Source: Erinaceus europaeus
Lineage: Eukaryota; Chordata; Mammalia; Eulipotyphla; Erinaceidae
Reading direction: 5' to 3'
NCBI RefSeq assembly: GCF_950295315.1
Contig: NC_080165.1
Location: forward strand, 4,287,734 to 4,351,733
Length of the DNA: 64,000 bases
The stretch's first letter is position 1. Every line of letters starts with the position of its first letter. Under the pieces are notes generated by a model that saw nothing but the letters and a program-made list of their open reading frames with translations, was not told the origin of the DNA and made no database searches. Positions 43,101 to 55,254 of this stretch are shown in pieces. The position numbers and the translations under genes are program-made.

Positions 43101-43388
43101 ATATTTATTTATTTTCCTTTTTGTTGCCCTTGTTGTTTTTTATTGTTGTTGTAGTTATTACTGTTGTTGTTACTGATGTCATTGTTGTTGGATAGGACAG
43201 AGAGAAATGGAGAGAGGAGGGGAAGACAGAGAGGAGGAGAGAAAGACAGACACCTGCAGACCTGCTTCACCGCCTGTGAAGCGACTCCCCTGCAGGTGGG
43301 GAGCCGGGGGCTCGAACCGGGATCCTTATGCTGGTCTTTGTGCTTTGTGCCACGTGCAATTAACCCGCTGTGCTACCGCCCCACTCCC
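43101..43388 (-). mobile_element. ERI-like tRNA SINE, type A
   Basis: Close to consensus: 'gctcgaaccgggatccttat', 'attaacccgctgtgctaccg'. It lies about 100 bp after the previous copy in the same orientation. Confidence 0.95.
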
Positions 43389-43800
43389 AAATTATTATTT
43401 CTTGTTTCAAGTCATGTTAATGGGAGAAATAATGGTTTACAGGACAGGTGTTGATACATGTACGATTTCTTGTTACCTGGTGACGGGTGAACCATTCCCA
43501 CCACCAGCTTGAGTCCTTCCCTGCCATCGTGTGCTGTAGTTCCTCACACCTCTCTATCCCTCCTTCCTTCCCTCTCTGCTATAACCTGTGTTCTGCTGAA
43601 GTATACCACACCCAGTCCAAGTTTCACTCCATAACTCTTTCTTCATTTTTTCCCTCTACAAGTGAGATCCTCCTCTGTACAGCCATGTTTCTCTGGCTTA
43701 TCTCACTTAGCATGAATTCTCCATGTTCTGTTGAAGACGAGATGAGTTGGTCTCATCACTTTTTGCTGGGTATTCCCTTTGTAAAACAGCCCATTTGCAA
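43389..43800 (-). mobile_element. Old L1 3' end
   Basis: 'ttcccaccaccagcttgag', 'ttcactccataactctttct', 'tggcttatctcacttagcat' follow the reversed L1 3'UTR/ORF2-end order seen at 25440 and 45360. Confidence 0.7.
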
Positions 43801-44799
43801 GATAATATACTGAGTGTAACTGGTTAAATTATAACTTAAACAACTTTTAGGGCACAGAATAATAAACTTTTGAATTTCTGTATGATCAAGGGGGCAAGAA
43901 ATTTAGTCCCCTTCTCCAGTCTAAGCAAACAATGAGTTCTGGTTATAAACTCCTGTGTGATTCCCACTACTGAAAATTTTGTGTGAAAACTATCATCTGT
44001 CACTTGGCCTGTTTGATATAAAGCATTGTTTTCTGTTACCATTTTTTCTTGGCTACAGTGATTTAAGAACAATGCTAGAGACATTCTTGCACAAGACTAA
44101 ATGATGTGTAGTTTCAGTCTATGGAAATACAAAACCACATACAATGTGCTTCTCACTTAACTATAAAACATACATTTTCATTCTCAGCCAGAGAAATGAT
44201 TACTTCTCCAGTGTTGACACATCTAAGTTTTTTTTTTTTTTTCACAATGGATGTTTCTTTAAAAAAAAAAAAAAAAACACTGTTAATGTTTCCCAACTCT
44301 ATGTTTATAGGAAATAAGATGTCTTCAAAAAGAAGGAAAGAAAGATGGCATGAATTGGTTACAGAGGTATAATTTTTAAATTCTGTTACTTAGAAACCTC
44401 AGTAATACATGCATTTTGAAAGGATGTACTTTGATATTTAAAAGAATTGGTTCTCTGAGCTTCATTTCATGGTCCTATACGAGGGAGGATGATTTCTTCT
44501 GTGAATGGACACGACAAATTCTGTAGGCTATCTACCAACAAGACATAGTAGAAGAGTGAAACTCTCTTCAACCACCACATGTTGCAATAGGCTGAATGCA
44601 GAGCTGGTGACTATTAATCACACTTGAGAGGATTGTACCTATTGTCTAAGTTGTCTAACCTGTGAGTTAGGTCATCACAAATGACATGACCAAGACAGAA
44701 TAAGCCACATACACTACTGTGTATTTAATCTTACCAATAGTTTTCCGCTTCTAATATGTCTTTCATGCATGAGAGATCTGTGTTACTTTAAAAAATTTG
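43801..44799. other. No recognised feature
   Basis: Unique-looking AT-rich sequence with a T run (44229-44242) and an A run (44261-44277) 20 bp apart. No coding domain. Confidence 0.5.
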
Positions 44800-45042
44800 T
44801 CTGAGGGTGGCTTACATGGGTATTAGCACATATAAGGACCCAGGTTCTAGCCCCTGCTTCCCATATGCCCCGGGGAGTCTCATGACTGATGAAGCAGTTC
44901 TGAAGAAGTCTTTCTCTCTCTTCTATCCCTCCCTCAATTTCTCTTTGTCCTATTGAATTAAAAGAAAAAAGGGAAAAAATGGCTGCAGGGAGTGGTGAAT
45001 TCCTAGTACAGGCACAGAGCCAGCCACAGCAATAACTCTGGA

Positions 45043-45050
<8 letters not shown>
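44800..45050 (+). mobile_element. tRNA-related SINE, type B, with shared 3' module
   Basis: 'aggacccaggttctagcccc' (B-box region), 'tgatgaagcagttctgaag', CT-rich block, then module 'ggctgcagggagtggtgaat', 'acagcaataactctggaggc'. Confidence 0.75.

Positions 45051-45074
<24 letters not shown>
45046..45074. repeat. (AT)n microsatellite
   Basis: AT dinucleotides at the end of the SINE tail. Confidence 0.95.
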
Positions 45075-45076
<2 letters not shown>

Positions 45077-45359
45077 TAAATTATAAATATGGTTTTAAAA
45101 TCATGTATCTATTGTTGACCTTTTCACTGGATCTCACTAATTCCATAAATTTCCATAGAATTCGATACTGACATTCAATAAAAAAGGATACAGGTGAGCA
45201 GATAAATCACTGATGTAGTCAGATTACTGATTCGCACTCTGCAATACAGAAAAGAATTGCAACATCAAATTTTCAAAGGGAAAATTTCAACTCTGACTGC
45301 ATTTTCTTGTCCTTCTACTTATTTTTAGTTCTATTAGGAGTTAACTGTTTACAGTCTAG

Positions 45360-45900
45360 CCTTTAATACACAGGTACCATCTCTCATCTCCCCTTGACTG
45401 GCATCAAGGAGCCACGCCAGGACCTCAATGTCCCTTCAAGCTGTCTCTCCCGCTTTCCCCAGAGTCCTTTGCTTTGGTGCAAAACAAGCAAACAAGCACC
45501 CAGTCCAAGTTTCACCTCATGTTTTCCCTTCCTGTTCTTTGTTCCTGAGTTCCACCGAAAAGTGAGATCACTCAGTATTGGCCTTGTTCTTTCTGGCTCG
45601 CCTCACTCTATATGAGGCCTTCCAGTTCTGACCACAATATTGCAAAGGAGATGACCTCACCATTCTAGCAGCTGCACTGTACACAGGTACCACAACTTCC
45701 TTAGCCATTCATCTGTCCTGAGGCATCTGGGTTGCTTCCAAGTTTGGGCTGTTATTAGCTATGTTGCTATGAATATTGGTGTGCTTAGGTTTGTTTTTTT
45801 TTTAATAAGTATTTTTGTTTTCCCCGGGTAAATCCCTAGGAGGTGGATTGTTGGGTCATACATTCAGTCTATTTCTAAAGCTCTAAAAATATCCAGATTT
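45360..45900 (-). mobile_element. Old L1 3' end
   Basis: 'ctttagccattcat'-like block ('ccttagccattcatctgtcc'), 'gctatgttgctatgaatatt' and 'ggtaaatccctaggaggtgg' are the reversed ORF2 C-terminal region, with UTR to the left. Confidence 0.85.
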
Positions 45901-45907
45901 TTTAAAA

Positions 45908-46178
45908 TACTTGTTTATTCATTTTCTTTTGTTGCCCTTGTAGTTACATTGTTGTTGTTGATGATATCACCGTTGTTGGATAGGACAGAGAGAATTGGAG
46001 AGAGGAGGGGTAGACAGAGGGGAAGAGAAAGATAGACACCTGCAGATCTGCTTCACCGCCTGTGAAGCGACTCCCCTCGCAGAGGTGGGGAGCCGGGGGC
46101 TCGAACTGGGATCCTTGAGCTGGTCCTTGTGCTTAGCGTCATGTGCGCTTAACCCGCTGCGCTACTGCCTGACTCCCC
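45908..46178 (-). mobile_element. ERI-like tRNA SINE, type A
   Basis: Full reversed order, with a short local duplication ('ctcccctcgcagaggtgggg') where others read 'ctcccctgcaggtgggg'. A SINE-tail-like 'ctctcaatttctacc' follows at 46180. Confidence 0.93.
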
Positions 46179-47699
46179 CCTCTCAATTTCTACCTATCAT
46201 ATCAAATAAGAAGAAATGAGAAAATACTATCAGAAACATGTTAATGTGTTATCAGAAAATGCATAATAATTTGTTAATTATACAGATGTTTTACAACACA
46301 ATCCACTCTATGTGTCAAAAGATTTTTCAATAGTAAATTCACCAATATTGTATTACTTTTTAATCATCATTAAGATTGATTTTAATAAACTGATTTTATT
46401 AAATACACCTCTTAACTTGCTTATTTATTTGGGGAAGAATAATTGCATTTTAAAATATGTTGTAAATTAGAATTGTAGAAATGTTCAGGGAGACATGTAT
46501 AAAGTTAATTTTTAGGCAGTGATTTTAAATGTGTAAGATCAAGATATTTAGAAAAAGCAGTTTTTCTTCCTTCTTGATCTTTCCCTTCCTTCTTTCCTCT
46601 CCTTCTTTTTCATTTTCCTCAATTGAATCTATTATTTAAACTGTTTAAGAAGTGAAACATAAACTATCACTCTGCTATAAATAAATTTAGACGAGAAAAG
46701 TTCCTATTTTATAAAGAGTCCCGGTAAGACAGAACAAGAATGAAACATGGCAAGTTGTATCTGTACTCGTGTGAATTCATTTTATGTTTTCTTAATAATA
46801 GCTTTAATATTTATCTCCTGATACATGAAACCTTCATGGACTAATTGAATATTTGAATTTGTATATGGTGTGTGTTGATATTCCTTCATGATTATTTACT
46901 GTTTCACAGAAAATATATACACAAAAATGTAAGTAACATCTTTTACACACTATATTTTGTGTTCTATTTTTGGAAGTTAACAGCACTTACAGTTTAAGTA
47001 GTGTTTTCCTGTGTAATCATGCAGAGAAATTAGACTTCTAATACTTTTACTCCATTTCCTTGGATTTTTGAACTCTTTGTAATGATTCAATACCGATTTC
47101 AAAAATTCAGTCAACCATTTTTCAGTACCTCATTGAAAGAGCAACATTCATGTTCTCTTTCAAGATTCATTTCTTTGAGAAGCACATTTCTGCAACTGTT
47201 CCAAGATATAAACATTAGTATTACAGCACACTGTCTGACTGTAGCCTGTGGGTAGGATTTTCATGCTTCAACACAGTGTAATATTCAAATTGAAAATAAA
47301 ATGTTTAAAGCTTGAAAGGGACAAGCTAACTTGGTTGGCTTCTGACTACCATCTCGAATTAAATATGCTGACTGAATGTTCATTCCTTCTTTTCAAGCTT
47401 CATTTCCCATTAAAATACAACATGAGCAACCCACATGGAGACTGGATCCCTCTACTTTTAGAATTCCAGTTTATATCTCTGCCAAGCTCATGTCTTCAAT
47501 TTACTTCAAAGACTAAAGCCAAATCCAAAGACTAAAGCTAAAATACAGAGAAGGTCTGTCTACAGGACTGCATACCGAGTTCTTTAAATGAAAGCTCTGT
47601 AGGACCTATGCCATTAAGATGCAGTGGCAAGAAACTCTTTGGATATTTTTGCCAGGCTAGTAGAGACATGCCTTGTCAAGTGCCCTCAAGATCAGCTGT
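46179..47699. other. Repeat-poor 1.5-kb stretch
   Basis: AT-rich with no recognised element. A 95-codon frame (47248-47535) has no identifiable domain. Confidence 0.5.
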
Positions 47700-47890
47700 T
47701 CTGCAGAGCCAGACGGTAGCACACCTGGTCGAGTGCACATTTCACAAGGTGTCAGGTGCAAGCCCCCATCTGTGGGGAGGAAGCTTTGTGAGTGGTGAAG
47801 CAGTGCTGCAGGTCTCTCTCTCTCTATCACACCCTTTCTTCTCAGTCTCTCTCTGTCTTTAATAAATAAAATGTTATTTATTTTTTAAAA
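47700..47890 (+). mobile_element. tRNA-related SINE, type B
   Basis: 'gccagacggtagcacacctg', 'gtcgagtgcacatttcacaa', 'ggtgcaagcccccatctg', 'gtgagtggtgaagcagtgct', CT block, AATAAA tail. Confidence 0.85.
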
Positions 47891-48059
47891 AGTAGTTTAA
47901 AAAATAGTTCCAGTGGTACAAAAGGTTACTGAAGTAATTATTACTGAATCAGAGACAACACGAGATGAGGAGAATATGGTCACTTGTCCTATCTGATAGC
48001 ACGGTTACATCACTGCTAAGGTTCTCTCATTGTCTTTCATGATCTTTTTAATTGCTTCC

Positions 48060-48195
48060 AGGATTCTCCCTTGGGCTTGGTTCCTAATTCACAACTCAGA
48101 GCTTTTCCCCTGTAGGTGAAGACATGGGTTTTGAACCCAGGTCCATGTGCATGGCAATATTTCTGCTGTACCACGTGTCCCACCACCTTGTCCAG
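48060..48195 (-). mobile_element. SINE fragment, type B head
   Basis: 'cagagcttttcccctgtagg', 'gttttgaacccaggtccatg' (reversed B box), 'gctgtaccacgtgtcccacc'. Confidence 0.65.
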
Positions 48196-48639
48196 GTTTC
48201 TATTTAAGTTTCTTTGTTAGCCTCTTATTATATAATTAAGACCAAGAAAATCATGTGCAAATTTTAACAATAAATGAAACAAAATAAGCACATTTTTATT
48301 ATGAACAACATAAAATTCTAATGAGACTAATTTTTCATTATCTAGGATAGCTTTTATATCCTTTCTAGGTTTAGGAAACTGTTTGAAATTTGTAGATAGT
48401 TATTCTTCTGAGAACCACCCAGTGTTCCATGCAATTTGGTCACTTGTCTTATCTGATAGCAAAACTCCTCTCAAAACTAATTTTTGCCTTTGGTTTAGAA
48501 TAGTTAAATTGGGATTTGGTTTGGGATTCCTTTGTTTTTCTATTGACATTTGCCCATGAAACCCTATTTTATGGCCCACTAATCCACTTTAAGGAATCCT
48601 GAGAAAAAGAAAGGGGAGATCACATAATGATTTTGCAAA
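48196..48639. other. No recognised feature
   Basis: The sentence-like word 'ggtcacttgtcttatctgat' occurs here (48438) and at 47980. Otherwise nothing. Confidence 0.45.
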
Positions 48640-48735
48640 TGACTTTCATTCCTGAGGTTCTGAAGCCCAAGGTCCAATTCCGTGCACCATCATACGTCAG
48701 AGTTTAGCAGTGCTCTGGTAAAGGAAATGAAAGAA
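48640..48735 (+). mobile_element. Short tRNA-related SINE, type E
   Basis: 'gactttcattcctgaggttc', 'aaggtccaattccgtgcacc' (B-box region), 'gagtttagcagtgctctggt'. This is the + orientation of the elements at 34225 and 49008. Confidence 0.72.
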
Positions 48736-48855
48736 CATGAACAATCAAAGATCACCTAATTGTACCACAAGCATTCATACGAAATATGCCAGCTAGTTGT
48801 CATCTCATTTATGGAAGTGTTTTGCTATAAGGTGACATAAAAGTCTGAATTGTAA

Positions 48856-48965
48856 ATTATTATAAATAATTATATTTATAATATAAATATTATATAACTA
48901 ATTATATATTAATTATATAATTATAAATTATAAATATTATATAATTATAAATTTTAAATTAATTA
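48856..48965. repeat. AT-only tract built of 'aattatataa' words
   Basis: About 110 bp of A and T with few other bases, from short overlapping palindromic words. Likely unstable low-complexity DNA. Confidence 0.85.
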
Positions 48966-49007
48966 TGAATTATTAGTATTAGTAAAAACTTGGATATATA
49001 TTTTTTT

Positions 49008-49128
49008 TTTCCAGAGCACTGTTCAGCTCTGGCTTATGGAGGTGCAGGAGATTGAACCTGGGACTTTGGAAACTCAGGTATGAGAGTCTCTTTGTATAAC
49101 TATTATGCTATCTACCCCTGCCCTAAAC
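49008..49128 (-). mobile_element. Short tRNA-related SINE, type E
   Basis: 'ccagagcactgttcagctct', 'ggcttatggaggtgcaggag', 'attgaacctgggactttgga', 'attatgctatctacccctgc'. Confidence 0.82.
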
Positions 49129-49761
49129 TTGGATACTTTTATAATATTTATTCATTGTACAGAAATGGAGAAAAAAATCAAGACTTGCCACCAGTTGGCC
49201 ACCTTGCATAATTTGTTTGACATTACTTTAGAAAATATATCTTCTTCTACAAAATCATATAATCTCATCAAATTGCCCCATAATATTCAGGTGTTTATTT
49301 ATTTATTGGCAGAGGTCATGTGTATGATGCCTCTTAGTGCTTATGGTAGAGAAGGTTCGATGCCTTGACTATGACATGAATGAATACTGTCTACAGACCG
49401 CAGAGGAGAGCGGCATGGATAAAGCCTAGTGATTCAGGTAGGGTGGACTGGCTTGCCATGATTTACAAAGTATTTTTATTTCCCCTGAAGGGTCACTGAA
49501 TTTATAAGTAGCTCTAGACAGAAAGCAGGCTTTTTGAGAACCTGAAGATTTGCCATTTGAGCCCTATGGATAGTACCCATTCCAGCTAAATTATAAACAG
49601 GTTTAGAGTAGACATTTTAAAAACATAATTTATTAAGCATAAAACAAATTTCAAAATATATTTAGATGAAATCTTCTACATCCTCTAAAATAATCCATCT
49701 ACAAATCCTTATTTGTGCTTAGGCTATTACCTATTATTTTCATTCATTAAAAAAAAAAATC
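49129..49761. other. No recognised feature
   Basis: AT-rich. Confidence 0.5.
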
Positions 49762-49965
49762 TAGGGGCCAGGTGATGGTGCTGCTATTTTAAAGCATCCA
49801 TTACCTTGTGCATGGGCCTAGGTTGCAGCAACCTGCAAGGGGAGCTTCACAAGTGGAGAAGCAAGGCTGTTGGTATCTTTTTTTTTTTCTGTCTCTATCT
49901 CCACTTTCCCACTCAATTTCTATGTCTGACTCTATCCACACATAAATAAATATTATTAAAAATGT
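49762..49965 (+). mobile_element. tRNA-related SINE, type B, diverged
   Basis: 'aggggccaggtgatggtgct', 'accttgtgcatgggcctag', 'caagtggagaagcaaggctg', CT block, 'acataaataaatatt' tail. Confidence 0.72.
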
Positions 49966-50019
49966 AAGTAAATTTCTAGGCTAATACAATATTAAAAGAC
50001 GTAATCCAAGTCACATCTT

Positions 50020-50330
50020 TCAAGTTTTTAACAGCCCAAACTTAAAAGCAACCCAGATCATCCTCAGCTACAAATGAATGGCTAAGGAAGAGGAGGTACG
50101 TATACACAGTGGATTACAATGCAGCTGCTAAAAAAATGGGGTCATCTCCTTTGCACTGTCATAGTTAAAACCTGAAGACATGATGTGGAGGGACAGAAAC
50201 CAGGAGAAAGACCAAGTATAGCAGTAAAGCAAAGGACTCTGGGTAAGAGATGGCATGGCCAGGACACAGGAGTTCAGTCTTGTCCCTCAACACCAGTCAC
50301 AGGGTGATGAGAGGTTGTGATGCTACTGCC
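50020..50330 (+). mobile_element. Old L1, ORF2 3' region
   Basis: 'acagcccaaacttaaaagca', 'acccagatcatcctcagcta', 'tacacagtggattacaatgc' match the L1 ORF2 C-terminal coding landmarks. The right part is uncertain. Confidence 0.75.
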
Positions 50331-50859
50331 AACCGTTCGCATCTGTTTTTAAAAATTAACAAATTATAATGACTAAGGGACTTTTAAAGATGTGACCATG
50401 CTCCGAGTAACATCTGATTCTTGATAAAATTACTTTCATTCGTAAGATATAAGTCAAGTTAATTTTGCTAAAAATAAGCAGTGAAGCTATTTACTGTGAA
50501 ACAGGATAATCATGTAGAGAATGTTCAGTGGCATAAGCACATACAAGGTTTTTTTGTTGTTGTTTTTTCATAATTTTGACAACAGATGATTCTGAAAATT
50601 TGATATAAGCCTGAATGGTTTTCAATGAGACTATTAGACTTTGATTTATTTTTATTTTATTATATTTTTATTTTATTTTATTTTAACTGGTGTAAGAACT
50701 TTGAAAAAAAGTACTTCTGGTTTGAGCAAACTGCCTTCATAGAAATTTGTAATGTGTAATCACTGACTCACAGCCTGTTTTTGTTTGTTTGTTTGTTTGT
50801 TTGAGTTGTCTCCAAGGTTACCACAGAGCTCAATTCCCGCATGACTGAACCACCTTTTC
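50331..50859. other. No gene; (TTTTA)n at 50648-50685 and (TTTG)n at 50779-50806
   Basis: AT-rich with simple repeats leading into a SINE. Confidence 0.55.
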
Positions 50860-51075
50860 CAGTGACTTTTTCTTGCCTTCCCCCTTTCTTTCCTTTATGT
50901 GAAACAACAGAGATAAACTGAAAGGGGAGAAGGGAGAGAGAAAGAGAGACACCGGCAGCATCATGTCATTGCTTGGGAAGCTGCTCCCTGCAAGTAGGGA
51001 CCTGGGTCATGGACCCCAGTCCCTGTGCCAGGCCATGTGCACTCAACCATCTGTGCCACCACCCAGTTCCTTGCT
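50860..51075 (-). mobile_element. tRNA-related SINE, type B, diverged
   Basis: 'ggggagaagggagagagaaa', 'gggaagctgctccctgcaag', 'tcatggaccccagtccctg', 'tctgtgccaccacccagttc'. Confidence 0.75.
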
Positions 51076-51692
51076 GAAAGAAATCTCCCTTAATTTGAAA
51101 ATGCAGCGCGTACTAATGGTTGGACCATCCTCTCAGGCCCATTTACTTAGACTAAGTAGGATTATGACACCAGGGAGCATTCCCATAAATCTCGACACAC
51201 CATCGTTCCTTTCACAGAGAATGCAATAATGAACAGCGGCTTTACTTCGGAATGGCGCCACTGTATGAACATGCGAGCGGGGGAACTGCCTGGCTTCCTT
51301 CATTTAGGGAGTATTCAGCCTGCCAACCTTGTAATACTGAAAAACAATCATCAAGGCCAGAATCTTTTTTTTTAACTTCTATACATAAATATATATATAT
51401 ATATATATATATATTGTCACCGGATTTATCCCTAGGACCAATGCCTTCACAGTCAGTATACCACTTCTAGATGACTGTTTTTTCTTTTCTTTTTCATTTC
51501 TTTGATAGATACCAAGAGAAGTTGATTGAGAGAAAGAGGGAGAAGAAGAAACTAGAGAGGGAGGAAAAAGAAAGAAATCTTCAAAGTGATAGCTGACTGG
51601 GTTGGTTACTAGCTTATGAGCTTATGAGCTTATGAGCCTCAGAACCTCATGTGAAAACCACCTCACTTGGGGGTGGGGTGGGGTTTCACTGT

Positions 51693-51724
<32 letters not shown>

Positions 51725-52814
51725 CCTCGTGTGTGTGTGTGTGTTTATTCAACCTGGTAGAAGTATAGCTGTACATGTGAAATGTCATAGTTAAGCAAAA
51801 CAATAATAAATACAAATGATATGTAAAACACAGAATAGAATTTATGCTACTATCTATATATAATATATATTTAGATTTAACTGAAGCAAAATGTAAAAAG
51901 TATACTGTATATATGTTTGTATAGATATAATCATAAGAACCACCTACTAATATACTAATATTATGGCATTTATAATCACGTTGAAAACAAATTGAATCTT
52001 AGCACATGATCCCCAGTGTCTAAGGAGAGAGCACTTCTCTAAGACCTTGTTCTTGTACCAATAAGATTTGTCTTATAATTTCTACATTGACATGCTGTTG
52101 TAAACATTAAATTAGAAAACATAGCAAGTATAGCAGCAATGAATATTATTCCAGTTCTTTTAATACCTTTATTTCTTTTCAAGGAATAATCTTTAGCACA
52201 ATATTCAGAACTATTTATAGCACCAAATAACTGTTGAGAAGCTTAAATGAAAACACGACCTACTGCTTTGGTAGGATCCATTTTGAGCTGAAATTAACAA
52301 CTGCCACACTTATCACAGCAAGGAATCCATTTTGCTAAAAATAACAGAAAGGGACATGCTGTATTCCAAAAATGTATATTGGTTCACTTCAAACAAATGG
52401 ATTTAAAAATGTCTGCAATGCAGGATCCTGCGAATTTAGTTCTTTCATTGCCTCTTCGGTCATTATTTTACCTTATGTTTAACTGAAGCTTTTGTTTCTA
52501 TAGTAGAATAGGCCATCATTATGAACACACTTCCTACTGAAATCCCAGGATTTCTTTTTAAGAAAATGACAGTATTTTGAACAGAACTTTCTTGAAATTT
52601 TAAGATTAAGACTTTTCTGTAGAAGATATCATAGATATGCTATATAGGAAAACAAAAGTTAACAGAATTTAAATCAAAAAAATTTCAAAAACTTTTTTAT
52701 CATTTGTAAAAACTTTATAAAATAGAATAAATGAATTGTATGCCATGTTTAAGTATTTGCTGTCAATTTAGTACAAATCATTCTTCTTACTCCTAATACT
52801 TTAGTTTTTAAGAT
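51076..52814. other. Mostly unassigned; two simple repeats
   Basis: (AT)n at 51393-51414; (CT)n then (GT)n at 51694-51742; a small (gagcttat)3 at 51613-51638. The segment 51750-52810 is AT-rich and repeat-poor. Confidence 0.5.
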
Positions 52815-53040
52815 TAATTAATTTAATTATTTATTTTTGATAGACAAAGAGAAACTGAGATGTATGAGAGAGACCAGGAGAGAAAGAGATAGAGAAGGAA
52901 ATAAATAAGGAGATAGAAACACCTACAGCAAGGCTTCACTGGTTGCAAAACTTCTCCCCTACAAGTGGGTCCCTGGGGCTTGAACCTGGGTCCTTGTGCA
53001 CCATAGTATATGCTTCTCTATGGGGTAGCCACCACTGGGC
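52815..53040 (-). mobile_element. tRNA-related SINE, type B
   Basis: 'tgatagacaaagagaaactg', 'cctacagcaaggcttcactg', 'gggcttgaacctgggtcctt', 'ggggtagccaccactgggcc'. Confidence 0.78.
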
Positions 53041-53199
53041 CCTTTGACAGAGACTCTGGAGCTAGATATGTGACTGTGTGTGATGACAGTGAGCCTCTCA
53101 TGTCAGGGAATCCATGCATGGTGGTTTTGGCTATGTCTTACTCTTCACTGCTTCAATCACCAGATTCTGTAGAACTTTCACTTAGATTGCAACCTAATC

Positions 53200-53935
53200 A
53201 ATGCAACAAGTGCCACCCCAGCACTCTTCACTTCAGACTGTGTCCAGAGACTTCAGGTGTGGAATGACAATCCTTCAGCTTCATCACTCAGGTGAGACCT
53301 TTCCTTTCATAGTATACTCTAATTCCATCCCAAGTCGTTCACTTCCTAAAAAAGTCCCAAAACCTAGATATAGACCAGTTTCCAGGAGATAGAGCATATG
53401 TTCACATGTATCCATAAAGTAGGGCAAATATATACCTGAAAGCAGAAGTACACTAGAGTTTGCAGTGAGTACCCCCCAACACTTCATCTCCACTATTCCA
53501 ACCTTTGGGTCCATGATTCTTCAACAATTTGTTTGACTTTGTATGTTAACTCTCTTTTCAGCCACCAGGTTCCAGATGTCATCAGGATGCTGGCCAGGCT
53601 TCCCTGGACTGAAGACCCCACCAATGTGTCCTGGAGCTCCGCTTCCCCAGAGACCCACCCTACTAGGGAAAGAGAGAGGCAGACTGGGAGTATGGGCCGA
53701 CCACACAACACCCATGTTCAGCGGGGAAGCAATTACAGAAGCCAGACCTTCCACCTTCTGCAACCCACAATGACCCTGGGTCCATGCTCCCAGAGGGATA
53801 GAGAATGGGAAAGCTATCAGGGGAGGGGGTGGGTTATGGAGATTGGGTGGTGGGAATTGTGTGGAGTTGTATCCACCCATCCTATGATTTTGTTAATGTC
53901 TCCTTTCTTAAAAAAAAAAAAATTAAAAAAGCAAA
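53200..53935 (+). mobile_element. L1 3' end, long 3'UTR type, with internal deletion
   Basis: 'cagactgtgtccagagactt', 'tcacttcctaaaaaagtccc', 'aaaacctagatatagaccag', then a jump from the 53460 region to 'caacacttcatctcc', 'gccaccaggttccagatg', 'gaagcaattacagaagccag'. It ends in a poly-A rich tail at 53910. About 0.7 kb of UTR present at 15560-16300 is missing. Confidence 0.85.
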
Positions 53936-54769
53936 AGAGAAAATAAATAATTATTTTTTTTTAAAAAAAGAACTTTCACTTAGAATTTCATCACCACTCT
54001 CTTCCCAGTCATCACACAGGAAAATATGAAATTTGGCACTGAGGACATTAGTATAGGTGTCAGTGGAGAGTCTAAGGGTAAGATACAACTTTTAAAGTTA
54101 AATAGATTCATGTAATGGTAATTAAGCACAAGTAGGTACGATTTTACCAAGTAATTCAATATGAATAGAGAAATGCTGTTGATTATCAAAAGTCTAAATC
54201 CTCTTCTTATCTTCTGACTTGTTACATTTATGGACACAATTTCATCCAATTTATTTTTATTTTATTTTTTATGAATAGATTGTTACAAGATTGTAAGACT
54301 GGAGGAGTGAAGGAGTCTCTCTCCATATCTGTTATGGTCTATCTAAAAAATTAGAGAAAGAGGACAAATATCCCAGATTACATCAGCTTTAACCTTCTGT
54401 GGGAATTGTAGACTCTTGACCACTTTCTTTAAGCCACTGTGATTTGTATACTTGTCTAAGAAGAATGATAAAGGAAAATTTAAAGTGGTTGGAGTCAAAG
54501 TGATTTTCCTTAATTTTTCAAAATATTTTTATTTTTTACTGTAGTGTGCTCCAAGATTGCAAGATGACACTGTCTAGCCCCACACCACACCCACGACCAG
54601 AGCTCTGTACCCCACATTCCACCTCCCAAGGATCAGCACCAAAGTGCTCACAAGCCTTATAAACACTTTGCTTACTTCTGTTCTATTTGTCACCCAATTC
54701 AATTTATAATTCACTTTATGTCTCAAGGCTGTTATTTTTTATCTTACAGGAATTTATAATTAGCATTAT
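53936..54769. other. No recognised feature
   Basis: A segment at 54540-54680 resembles a reversed L1 3' tail ('gcaccaaagtgct'), not assignable. Confidence 0.4.
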
Positions 54770-55165
54770 AAAGGATGTCTCTTGATCACTGATTTTTCTA
54801 TTTCATTGATTTCTGCTATTAGCCCTATTATCCCCTTCATTATGTTTTCTATGATGGGATGTTATTTTATTTGTGTTAGGTCCATAGAGTGGAATATTAG
54901 AGTGTCAGTTTTAAACCTTATCTCTTTTCCTATACTATTTACATTGCACTATAAGTGCCCCTCTAAACACTGTTCTAGCTGCATCCCACAAGTTGTAGAA
55001 CATTGTATATTCATTTCATGTGGTAAAATATTTCATATGTCTTTCCTTTGAGATTAACTATTTGATGCATTATGTAAAACTATATTTTACTTATAAAGTA
55101 TTGGAGATTTTTAGGTGTCTTATTCTTATTAGTCTCTAATTTATTCTATGATGATCAGTTGCCTT
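54770..55165 (-). mobile_element. Old L1, endonuclease-domain fragment of ORF2
   Basis: 'ctgcatcccacaagttgta' and neighbouring words match the reversed endonuclease-to-linker part of old mammalian L1 ORF2. Confidence 0.62.
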
Positions 55166-55254
55166 TCCTCTTCCCTTTTTTACTCTCTCTCTCTCTCTCT
55201 TTTCCTTTCTCTTTTTCTCTCCTCCTTTTCTCTCTTCCTTTCTTCTTTTTTAAT

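Noticed and set aside
53533..53946. 137-codon frame, with similar peptides at 15173, 58545 and elsewhere
   Set aside because: All are translations of the same L1 3'UTR block on one strand or the other.
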